From positions 62,001 to 126,000 of the forward strand of contig JAIUME010000001.1 of the NCBI GenBank assembly GCA_022565695.1: 64,000 nucleotides of DNA, given 5' to 3'. Below, piece by piece: positions 55,505 through 63,042 of the stretch. The notes under the pieces are model-generated. The model had not been told where the DNA came from. It saw only the letters and a program-made list of their open reading frames with translations, and searched no databases. Source of the stretch: Alcanivorax sp. Its GTDB lineage: Bacteria; Pseudomonadota; Gammaproteobacteria; Pseudomonadales; Alcanivoracaceae. Numbering within the stretch: position 1 is the first letter of the stretch; each line of letters starts with the position of its first letter. The translations under genes were made by a program, and so were the position numbers.

Positions 55505-56059
55505 TCAGCGGGCCAGCTGCGCCTCGATCAGGCTGGTGATGCGCGCGTCTTGCGGCGCTATCTGGCTGGGGAACTGCGCGCTGACGGTGCCGTCCGGCGC
55601 GATAAGATACTTGTGGAAGTTCCAGCGCGGCGGCGAACCGCTCTCCCTTGCCAGGGTGCGAAACAGCGGATGCGCCGCCGCGCCGCGCACTGACTGGGGA
55701 GCCGTCATGGTGAAGGTGACGCCGTAATTGGCGTAACAGATCTCCGCCGTTTCCGCCTGGTCGCGGGCCTCCTGATTGAAGTCGTTGGACGGCACACCCA
55801 CGATCATCAGGCCCGCCTCACCGTAGCGCTGAAACAGCGCTTCCAGCCCCTCGAACTGGCCGGTGTAGCCGCAAAAGCTGGCAGTATTCACCACCAGTAC
55901 CGGGCGGCCTGCGAATTCACACAGGTCGATAAGCTGATCCGAATCGAGTTGCTGGAACTGATGCTGCAACACTGCCGGGCATTCATTGGCCGTTGCCGCG
56001 CTCACAGGCCCGGCCAGGCCCGCGAGGGCGATGATCAGTATGGCTACCCGGTGCAACAT
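55505..56059 (-). CDS. glutathione peroxidase family protein, periplasmic
   Basis: 184 residues. A signal peptide (ILIIALAGLAGPVSAA) marks it as exported, unlike cytoplasmic BtuE. Peroxidatic Cys63 lies in NTASFCGYTGQ and the WNF triad is at 146-148. The thiol partner is more likely thioredoxin-like than glutathione in this compartment. It removes hydrogen or lipid peroxides, which suits a lipid-oxidising bacterium. It follows the GNAT gene on the same strand by about 90 bases. Confidence 0.9.
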   Translation of the reverse strand: MLHRVAILIIALAGLAGPVSAATANECPAVLQHQFQQLDSDQLIDLCEFAGRPVLVVNTASFCGYTGQFEGLEALFQRYGEAGLMIVGVPSNDFNQEARDQAETAEICYANYGVTFTMTAPQSVRGAAAHPLFRTLARESGSPPRWNFHKYLIAPDGTVSAQFPSQIAPQDARITSLIEAQLAR

Positions 56060-56146
56060 GTCAGGCTCCGTAGGGTGAATGCTGGTGCTTCGACAACGAC
56101 TGTATAGAGCATCCGCCCCTACCCGCCAGTACCGCGTGAAGCAACC

Positions 56147-56734
56147 TCACAGACCACGCGTCCAGAACTGCATGGGCTTGGCCGTTTCGGCGTCTTCGCC
56201 GATATCCTGCCAGTTGAACCGGGTGAGCATGCCGTCTTGCCGGCAATACCCCCGCCCCTGCCAGAAGGTGTCCAGCGGCCGATAGTCCGTCGGCCTGGCC
56301 GGGTGATCCGCCGGGCGCTGCACCGCACAGAAGGTGGTGATGGCGTATCCGGCACGCCGGGCAAAGGCCTCACGCTGATCAAAAAACAGATGCCCCAGCC
56401 CCTGGCCGCGAAAACGGCTGTCGAGCACGGATTCACCGAAGTAGAACACCTCGGCGACGTCGATCCCGCGCTCATGAAACGGCGCCTGAAAGGCCGGCTC
56501 GGCCTCTGCCATGGGCAAGCCACTGGAGGCGCCCACCACGTGGCCGTCACTCAGGGCCAGCACCATCAGGCTTTGCGAGGCATTCGCATAGGTTTGCAGA
56601 TAGCGGCGCTCGTAGGCTTCGTCGCCGTCATAGAGATAGGGCCATTCACGAAAGACCTGCAACCGCAGCCGCGCCAGCGCATCCAGCCAGGGCAGGATGG
56701 CCTCACCGGACACACAGGCCACCTCAGCTTGCAC
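56147..56734 (-). CDS. GNAT family N-acetyltransferase
   Basis: 195 residues from a GTG that lies 11 bases inside the end of the upstream small gene (its stop at 56724). Acetyl-CoA binding motif: SRFRGQGLGHLFFDQREAFA, the R-x-x-G-x-G/A signature, after strand FYFGESVL. Substrate unknown; members with EYRLPLDTFWQ-like ends act on small molecules. The longer frame to 57073 covers the upstream gene in another frame. Coupled to that gene by overlap. Confidence 0.78.
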   Translation of the reverse strand: MQAEVACVSGEAILPWLDALARLRLQVFREWPYLYDGDEAYERRYLQTYANASQSLMVLALSDGHVVGASSGLPMAEAEPAFQAPFHERGIDVAEVFYFGESVLDSRFRGQGLGHLFFDQREAFARRAGYAITTFCAVQRPADHPARPTDYRPLDTFWQGRGYCRQDGMLTRFNWQDIGEDAETAKPMQFWTRGL

Positions 56735-57086
56735 GGCTTTCCAGCAGCGCCAGCACTGCCTCCTCGGCCACCCGGTACACCTCATTACCATGCTCACGGA
56801 ACATCGCCGCAATAATTCCGCGCAGCTTGGCGCTGGCCGCCGCATCAAACAACGGCGCACCATCCGTGAAGGAAAAGACACTTTCCGGCGCATCATCGGG
56901 ATAGAAGGCCAGGTGACGCGCGGCCATGTCCTGCCACCAGTGCACCAGGCCCTGACGACTGGCATCGGACCAGTCAGGAATTTGTGTGGCCGTAATCTGT
57001 ACGGAAGTCTGCGGCGGCATGAGCATGTCTCTGGGCAGGTGAGCGACACGTTGCACTTGCTCAAGATTAACACAATGACTGTCCAT
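56724..57086 (-). CDS. uncharacterised protein coupled to the GNAT enzyme
   Basis: 120 residues from the ATG at 57086; internal ATGs near 57026 (MLMPPQTS) give a shorter alternative. Mostly alpha-helical, with QGLVHWWQDMAARHLAFYPDD and an acidic C-terminal helix EVYRVAEEAVLALLESRAS. No recognised domain or signal. It overlaps the GNAT start, which suggests they act together, for example as modifier and target or toxin and antidote-type pair; the sequence does not resolve this. Confidence 0.55.
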   Translation of the reverse strand: MDSHCVNLEQVQRVAHLPRDMLMPPQTSVQITATQIPDWSDASRQGLVHWWQDMAARHLAFYPDDAPESVFSFTDGAPLFDAAASAKLRGIIAAMFREHGNEVYRVAEEAVLALLESRAS

Positions 57087-57099
57087 ATGAACAGGCCGC

Positions 57100-57822
57100 T
57101 CAGAGCAGCAACGCGCCCCCTGTCACCAGCAGCATGACAAAGACCAGCTGCCGGAAACGCTGCTCGTTAACGCGGTGGTGCAGCCACTCACCCAGGCACA
57201 CACCCACCACCAGCACCGGCAGATACATCAGCAACCGCGGGCCCGCCGCCAGCAGGCTGCCGTCGAGAAGGAAGATCACCGTCAGCAGGCTGTTGAGGGA
57301 AAACCAGACCGCAATCAGTGTGGCCCGAAAGCGGGCCTTGTCCAGCTGGACACCTGTCAGCGCATAGACCAGCAAAGGGCCGCCGGAGGCAAACAGACCG
57401 TGGGTGACCCCGGCAACCGCCATCAGCCCCCGCGTCACGCCCGTCGGGTGCGCTCGCGGCACATGGTTGTTGGCCATGCGCCAGAGCTCCCGGCCGGCAA
57501 ACCAGATGATCAGCACGCCAAACAATCCCTGCAGCAGATCTGCACCCAGATACGGACGCAGCAAATAGCCCGCCAATGTGCCGGCAGCCATCAACGGCAA
57601 GATCATGCGCAATAACGTGGGCCAGTGAATGGCATGACGGTGCCGCACACTCAGGTAACCGCTCATGAGGATATTCAGGGGCACCAGCACCGGCAGCAAC
57701 GCCGGAATCGGCAACAGGATCGCCCCGAGGGAGAGGGCGATCACGATACTGCCGAAGCCTGTGACAGTTTCAATGGTGTAGGCAATCAGGATAAACAGGG
57801 CAAGCCAGAGCCAGGGATCCAT
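57100..57822 (-). CDS. TauE/SafE family anion exporter
   Basis: 240 residues with eight predicted membrane helices of the sulfite exporter TauE/SafE family: TVTGFGSIVIALSLG and LLPVLVPLNILMSGYLSVRH in the first half and GLFASGGPLLVYAL in the second, the internal repeat of the fold. The start at 57822 overlaps the SDR stop as TAATG. Substrates in the family are sulfite, sulfoacetate and other organic anions; here a product of the neighbouring monooxygenase pathway is possible. Last of the FMO-led operon. Confidence 0.85.
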   Translation of the reverse strand: MDPWLWLALFILIAYTIETVTGFGSIVIALSLGAILLPIPALLPVLVPLNILMSGYLSVRHRHAIHWPTLLRMILPLMAAGTLAGYLLRPYLGADLLQGLFGVLIIWFAGRELWRMANNHVPRAHPTGVTRGLMAVAGVTHGLFASGGPLLVYALTGVQLDKARFRATLIAVWFSLNSLLTVIFLLDGSLLAAGPRLLMYLPVLVVGVCLGEWLHHRVNEQRFRQLVFVMLLVTGGALLL

Positions 57823-58631
57823 TACTGCTCCAGCTCCACCGCGAACTTCTTCATCATGATGCGCTGATACATGTCCGGTGCCACACGCCACAGCAGCGCG
57901 CCGAACACGGCCAGGTTATCCGAGTAGACCCGCTTCTTGCGTTTTTCCCAGGCCACGACAATGCGCTCTGCCATCCAGTCTGCGCTTTTCATCTTGCCCA
58001 CCATGGAGCGCGCATGGCGTGCCGGTTTACCGTCATGGCCCAGCGCGTGCTGCTCGATGGGCGTGTCGATGAAACTGGGATAGGCCATCAGCACATGCAC
58101 GCCATGACGCTGTTGCTCGCAACGGATCACTTCAAAGGACTGCGACAGGGCGGCCTTGGCAGCGCAATAGGCCGTGCGCCCCAGCACGGGCATCCAGCCC
58201 GCCATGGAACCGATATTGATCAGGGCACCCCGGTGCTGCCGGATCTGCGGCATGGCGCGCAGCGCCAGCTCCAGCGGCGCCTGCCAGTCGATCTGCATCA
58301 CCTTGCGCAGCACCGCAGGGTCGGTTTTGTCGGCCAGCGAGCGGTGCGTGATGCCGGCATTGTTCACCAGCACCGCCGTGCCGCCGAAACGCGCCTGGGC
58401 CAGATCCAGCAGCGCCTGCTGATGCGCATGTTCCGTGATGTCTCCCGCCAGCACGGCAACACGCTCAGGCGTGGCCAGCTCGGCGGCGCGGGCATCAAGC
58501 TGTGCGCCGTTAATATCTGCCAGTACCAGTGCATGCCCGCGACGGTGAAACGCCCGGGCCATCTCCCAACCGAGCCCTCCTGCCGCGCCGGTAATCAGCA
58601 CACAGCCGGACAGGGTCATATCGTTGCTCAT
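57822..58631 (-). CDS. SDR family oxidoreductase of the FMO operon
   Basis: 269-residue classical SDR: TGAAGGLG at 14-21, NNAG at 90-93, Ser142, Tyr155, Lys159. The start overlaps the epimerase stop as ATGA and follows GGGGAGA; the frame open to 58808 is upstream sequence. The C-terminal KSADWMAERIVVAWEKRKKRV segment is longer and basic. With a flavin monooxygenase and bile-acid-type symporter it suits oxidation of a lipid or steroid-like alcohol. Substrate undetermined. Confidence 0.85.
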   Translation of the reverse strand: MSNDMTLSGCVLITGAAGGLGWEMARAFHRRGHALVLADINGAQLDARAAELATPERVAVLAGDITEHAHQQALLDLAQARFGGTAVLVNNAGITHRSLADKTDPAVLRKVMQIDWQAPLELALRAMPQIRQHRGALINIGSMAGWMPVLGRTAYCAAKAALSQSFEVIRCEQQRHGVHVLMAYPSFIDTPIEQHALGHDGKPARHARSMVGKMKSADWMAERIVVAWEKRKKRVYSDNLAVFGALLWRVAPDMYQRIMMKKFAVELEQ

Positions 58632-59569
58632 AGGTCTCCCCTTGCCCGCGCATGCTCGATATAGAAACGCAGGGTGTCTTCCGAGGTCTTTTCCGGCACA
58701 TAGCCAAATATATCTTTCAAACGCCGATTGCTGAGTACCGGGCGGTAGCGCAGGAAATTCACCTGCTCCGGGCCATAGCGGCCAATGCGCAGGCAACGAC
58801 CGATCCACAGCACCGTCTTGATCAGACCGGCAGGCAGCTCACGCACCGGCTTGCCCAGCAACGCTGCAATCTCATGAATGGTCAGGGCCCCGTCCCCCGC
58901 CATATTGAAGATGCCGGTCTTGTCTTCCCGCAGTCCGAATTCCATGGCGCCAATCACGTCCTCATCCCAGATGAACACGAACGGTGAATCACTGCCGCGG
59001 ATTGCCAGCAGCCTCTTTGCCGTGAACAGATTGGTGATCAGGTTTTTCGTCTCTGCACCCAGAATTGTCCCGGGGCGGAATATCAGCTGTTTCAGGCCCG
59101 GGTAACGGTCACGGTATTCGCCCAGCATTTTTTCGATACGCCGCTTGTGATCAGCGTAGGGAAATTCCGGGTTGCCGCGCAGGGCATGCTCCTCATCCAG
59201 CCAGTCAGGATTGTCAGCATGGTAGCCATATGCCGCACCCGAGCTGGTAACGGTGACGTGGCGGACGCCGGCACGCACGCAACAGTCCAGGACATTGCGC
59301 GTCCCGTTTACGTCGATGTCATAGTCTTTTTCCCGGCTCCCCGTGGTATCCAGCACGGATGCCAGATGCACCACATGGGTAACACGCTCATGGACCAGCA
59401 GATCCTTGAGCGCCGGGTCCCGAATATCCATTTCGTGGATCGGAAAGCCGGCATCATCGCGACGGCGAATGTCCGTGCCCAGCACCTTGTAGTGGGCAGC
59501 GAGCCGAGCGCCGAGCAGGCAGCCCACATAGCCGGCAGCACCGGTAATCAGGATCGTCTTGTCTGTCAC
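58628..59569 (-). CDS. NAD-dependent epimerase/dehydratase (extended SDR)
   Basis: 313 residues with TGAAGYVG at residues 9-16, catalytic Tyr-x-x-x-Lys in YADHK and the extended substrate domain (FRPGTILGAETK). The start overlaps the symporter stop by four bases. The HxxSxxD-like VHLASVLDT motif is in place. The role in this operon could be 3-beta-hydroxysteroid-type oxidation or sugar modification; the former fits the bile-acid-type neighbour better. Confidence 0.82.
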   Translation of the reverse strand: MTDKTILITGAAGYVGCLLGARLAAHYKVLGTDIRRRDDAGFPIHEMDIRDPALKDLLVHERVTHVVHLASVLDTTGSREKDYDIDVNGTRNVLDCCVRAGVRHVTVTSSGAAYGYHADNPDWLDEEHALRGNPEFPYADHKRRIEKMLGEYRDRYPGLKQLIFRPGTILGAETKNLITNLFTAKRLLAIRGSDSPFVFIWDEDVIGAMEFGLREDKTGIFNMAGDGALTIHEIAALLGKPVRELPAGLIKTVLWIGRCLRIGRYGPEQVNFLRYRPVLSNRRLKDIFGYVPEKTSEDTLRFYIEHARARGDL

Positions 59570-60507
59570 GAAACCCCCTTTTGTGATTGATTGCCCTCAA
59601 GGGCCCGCGCCGCACGTCCATCTTTCGAACGTGCCCAGAGCATGGCCAGCGTCAGGCCGGAAACCAGATGCCACACGCCCCAGAACGCCGTGATCAGCAT
59701 CATGCCGCCCGCCTCCGGGAAAAAAGTGAACAGAATGACCAGGCCGAGCCCGGAGTTCTGGATACCGACTTCCATGGTCACGGCGCGGCGATCACCCACC
59801 GGCATGCGGCAGGCGCGACCCATGAGATTGCCCAGGCTCAGGGCCATCATGTTGTGCGCCACCACCAGCCAGAAGAAGGTATGGAAGCGCTCGATAAACA
59901 GGGCAAAATTATTGCTGAACGCAATCGCCACGAAGGCCAGGAAAACCACCAGCGCAGCAATGCGGAACGGCTTTTCACTCCGTGCAGCAAGGCCGGGAAA
60001 ACGGCGCGCCACCCACATGCCGAGACACATGGGCACCGCCAGCACCAGCAGCACCAATAACAGGATACTGAAAGGATCAATGGCGATACTGGTGAATATC
60101 TCGCGCGTATCGGGATTGAGATAGCCATACAACGCAAAGTTGAAGGGCGTCATCACCGTGGCCACGAGGCTCGACACCGCCGTCATGCTCACCGACACAG
60201 CGACATTGGCACGGCCCAGCCAGGTCATGATGTTGGAAAAGGTGCCGCCCGGGCAGGACGCCACCAGAATCATGCCCAGCGCCAGCTCCGGGTCGACCCG
60301 GAACCACCAGGTGGCAAAACAGGTAATGGCCGGCAGCAACATGAACTGCGCGATCAACCCGGCCACCGGCGCAACGGGCGCCACCAGCACACGACGAAAG
60401 TCCTCGACGCGCAACGTCAGGGATACGCCAAACATCATCAGCGCCATAATGGCGTTGAGCATCACCAGGCTGGCAGGATCAAACTGTATCGGCAAAGCTC
60501 CGGACAT
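59566..60507 (-). CDS. bile acid:sodium symporter (BASS) family protein
   Basis: 313 residues, nine to ten membrane helices. Signatures: ASCPGGTFSNIMTWLGRANVAVSVSMTAVSSL (split) with the crossing-helix residues and the second TMEVGIQNSGLGLVI. The family moves organic anions such as bile acids, steroids and pantoate with sodium. It lies between the monooxygenase and the epimerase, 16 bases after the former, so uptake and oxidation of one substrate are coupled. Confidence 0.88.
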   Translation of the reverse strand: MSGALPIQFDPASLVMLNAIMALMMFGVSLTLRVEDFRRVLVAPVAPVAGLIAQFMLLPAITCFATWWFRVDPELALGMILVASCPGGTFSNIMTWLGRANVAVSVSMTAVSSLVATVMTPFNFALYGYLNPDTREIFTSIAIDPFSILLLVLLVLAVPMCLGMWVARRFPGLAARSEKPFRIAALVVFLAFVAIAFSNNFALFIERFHTFFWLVVAHNMMALSLGNLMGRACRMPVGDRRAVTMEVGIQNSGLGLVILFTFFPEAGGMMLITAFWGVWHLVSGLTLAMLWARSKDGRAARALEGNQSQKGVS

Positions 60508-60523
60508 GATGGCTACTCGCTAT

Positions 60524-61852
60524 TCAGGCCGCGCCTGTCGCAGGTTCCGGTGTCCGGACAAGATCCCCCCGCAAACTGCTGATGTGCTTGTGCACGGCAG
60601 TGCGGTAAGTGTCCTTGTGCACGTAGTAGGCCATGCGATCCAGTTTCAGATACGCGTAGCCGCCATCCAGCGTATTTTCAGCCTCACGGCGCTTGATCTC
60701 TTTCAGCTTCAACGCAGACGGTGCGCCCGCCGCCAGCTGCCGGATATACAGCGCCACCAGCTCGGCCTGTTCGTTGCGCCCTTCCCAGCCGAGACCTGCG
60801 GCTTCGATCATGCCCATCATGAACAGGTTATCGTACTCGGGATGGAAGACGTTCAGATAAAGCTGCGGCGCCCCCGCCGTGCGGGGCCAGTTCAACTCAT
60901 CGCGATCAATGAACGGGTAATGCAGCTTGTAGCCCGTGGCCATCAGGATCAGGTCATAGTCGGCCTGCTCGCCATCGGTAAAGGTCACCGTATGCCCGTC
61001 GATCTGTGCGATATCGCGACGTGCATGAATATCACCATGGCCCAGGTGATGCAGAATCAGGGAATTCATCACCGGATGGGATTCATACATGCGGTAGTCC
61101 GGGTCAGGCAAACCGTATTGCGACGGCTTGCCCATCACCGTGCGAATCATCAGGCCATCCAGCCACTGCTTGACCCGGCGTGGCAGCTTCAACTTGCCAC
61201 CCAGGGTATCCGTCGGTTTGCCCAGCAGGAATTTGGGCAGGAAGTAATAGCCCCGGCGCACGGAAAGATCCACCTTGCTGGCATGGTGCACGGCATCCAC
61301 TGCGATATCCGCGCCGGAATTGCCACAGCCCACCACCAGCACCCGCTTGCCGTCAAAGACCGACGGCGTCCGGTATTCACTGGCATGCATCAAGCGCCCG
61401 GCGAATTCACCCGGCAGCGCTGGCATGTTCGGATGGTGCAAGGTGCCGTTGGCAATCAGCAGACCATCAAAACGGCGGGTACTGACTTCGTCGCCCCGTC
61501 GCGTGCTGATCAGCCAGCCAGCGCCATCGCGCTCCACGGCCAGCACACGGGTGTTGAATTCATAGTGCCGGTACAGATCGAAGTGCTTCGCATAGTCACG
61601 GAAGTATTCACGCAGCTCGGCATGGTGGGGATACGGCGCCACCTCCTCCTTCATCGGGAACTCGGTGAATTCCGTCATGCGTTTGGAGGAAATGAGGTGG
61701 GCGGTCTCGTACATGGTGCTGTGGGGGTTATCGATATCCCACAGCCCGCCGACATCCGCATTCAGTTCGAAGCCGATGAAAGGGATACCGTATTTGTCCA
61801 GATTTCGGGCAGTGGCCAGGCCCATGGGCCCGGCGCCAATGACAGCGTACAT
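60524..61852 (-). CDS. flavin-containing monooxygenase (FMO / Baeyer-Villiger type)
   Basis: 442 residues. FAD motif GAGPMG at residues 7-12, the FMO/BVMO fingerprint EFAGRLMHASEYR (F-x-G-x-x-x-H-x-x-x-Y) and the NADPH motif VVGCGNSGAD. It inserts oxygen from O2 into a ketone or heteroatom. Smaller than AlmA long-chain alkane monooxygenases (about 500 residues), so alkane hydroxylation is not assumed. First gene of a leftward operon with symporter, epimerase, SDR and exporter, divergent from an AraC regulator. Confidence 0.9.
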   Translation of the reverse strand: MYAVIGAGPMGLATARNLDKYGIPFIGFELNADVGGLWDIDNPHSTMYETAHLISSKRMTEFTEFPMKEEVAPYPHHAELREYFRDYAKHFDLYRHYEFNTRVLAVERDGAGWLISTRRGDEVSTRRFDGLLIANGTLHHPNMPALPGEFAGRLMHASEYRTPSVFDGKRVLVVGCGNSGADIAVDAVHHASKVDLSVRRGYYFLPKFLLGKPTDTLGGKLKLPRRVKQWLDGLMIRTVMGKPSQYGLPDPDYRMYESHPVMNSLILHHLGHGDIHARRDIAQIDGHTVTFTDGEQADYDLILMATGYKLHYPFIDRDELNWPRTAGAPQLYLNVFHPEYDNLFMMGMIEAAGLGWEGRNEQAELVALYIRQLAAGAPSALKLKEIKRREAENTLDGGYAYLKLDRMAYYVHKDTYRTAVHKHISSLRGDLVRTPEPATGAA

Positions 61853-61992
61853 GGGGCCTCCTTCTTGTTATGCTCTTCACACACCAGATCAGTCACACCA
61901 GAGTAGGAGATCGCGCCCCAGCTGTACCGGCTCGATCGGGACCATGACCGGTTAATTCGGGACGCCCCCTGCATCAAGGGCCACAGGACGCT

Positions 61993-63042
61993 ATGTCGGA
62001 GAGCACATCAAGCAACCCCACCGTGACCCTGCGTTTCAGCCAGGCCGTGGTGCAAGCGGCTGAACGGCTGGGTGTGCGGCTGCCCGCAGAAGCGCTCTCG
62101 CGACTTGATCCGGCCCAGGATCGGGTCCCCCTGACGGCCCAGGACGCGATCTGGCAAAGCATCTGCGAGAGCACCGACGACCCGTTGATAGGGCTGCGGC
62201 TGGGGCTGGAAATCCAGGTGGGTCATCTGGACAGCGCCGGTCTCCTGGTGATGAGCTGCGACACCCTGGGCGACGCCGTAGACACGCTGCTGGAGTATTT
62301 CCCGATCATCAGTGAAGGCAGCCATTTCGAGGCACGCGCCGAACGCGGTGGCCTGCGGCTGCGCTACCGCCCTGGCTATCTCAGCACATTGGAAGTGCGC
62401 GCCGAAGCGGTGCTGGGTTGCCTGGTGCACCTGTCGCGCTGGATGACTGGCGAGCAATTCCGACCCAGTGCCATTCGCCTGCAACACGGGCAACGGGACA
62501 ATGCGGAACGCTACCGTTCGCTGCTGGGTTGCCCGGTGGAGTTCGATGCCGACGACTACAGCATGTGGCTGCAGGACAGTGATCTGACGATTCCGCTGAT
62601 TCAGGCCAATGCCGCCATGCGTGAGCATCTGCGCGGCGTTGCCGATGGCATGCTGGCCAGCCTGTCGGCGCAGAGTGTCGCGGCACAGGTCGAAGCACTG
62701 GTGCGTGAGCACCCGCATTGGGGCAAGGAAAAGGTGGCAGAGACGCTGGGTATCAGCGGCAGGCATCTGAATCGCCGGCTGGCCGATGAAGGCAGCTCCT
62801 TCAAGCTGCTACGGGATGCGGCGCTGTACCAGATGGCAGAACAGCTCCTCAGCACGGATCAGCGCCTGGCAGATATCGCCGAGGCGCTGGGGTTTTCCGA
62901 CGAAAGCGCCTTTGCCAAGGCCTTTCGCCGCTGGGCCGGTGAAAGCCCGGCCCGCTTCCGCGATGCGCGCCAGGCGCTTACTCGTCAGACACTTACGCGT
63001 CAGACTCTTGCACGTCAGGACCTCAAGGGAGAGCCTGAGTAA
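61993..63042 (+). CDS. AraC family regulator of the FMO operon
   Basis: 349 residues: arabinose-binding-like N-terminal domain (MSCDTLGDAVDTLLEYFPI) and a double helix-turn-helix with LADIAEALGFSDESAFAKAF. It faces the FMO operon across 140 bases and probably activates it. The last 30 residues are a 15-bp tandem repeat product (LTRQT, LTRQT, LARQD) and overlap the convergent metY gene by 20 bases. Effector unknown. Confidence 0.88.
   Translation: MSESTSSNPTVTLRFSQAVVQAAERLGVRLPAEALSRLDPAQDRVPLTAQDAIWQSICESTDDPLIGLRLGLEIQVGHLDSAGLLVMSCDTLGDAVDTLLEYFPIISEGSHFEARAERGGLRLRYRPGYLSTLEVRAEAVLGCLVHLSRWMTGEQFRPSAIRLQHGQRDNAERYRSLLGCPVEFDADDYSMWLQDSDLTIPLIQANAAMREHLRGVADGMLASLSAQSVAAQVEALVREHPHWGKEKVAETLGISGRHLNRRLADEGSSFKLLRDAALYQMAEQLLSTDQRLADIAEALGFSDESAFAKAFRRWAGESPARFRDARQALTRQTLTRQTLARQDLKGEPE
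62977..63021. repeat. 15-bp tandem repeats at the AraC gene end
   Basis: CTTACTCGTCAGACA, CTTACGCGTCAGACT and CTTGCACGTCAGGAC follow each other in frame, with a weaker earlier copy (DARQA). They lengthen the protein end just before the overlap with the convergent gene. Confidence 0.8.

Noticed and set aside
60524-61852. AlmA long-chain alkane monooxygenase
   Set aside because: The protein is shorter than AlmA and the operon (bile-acid symporter, epimerase, SDR) does not suit alkane oxidation.
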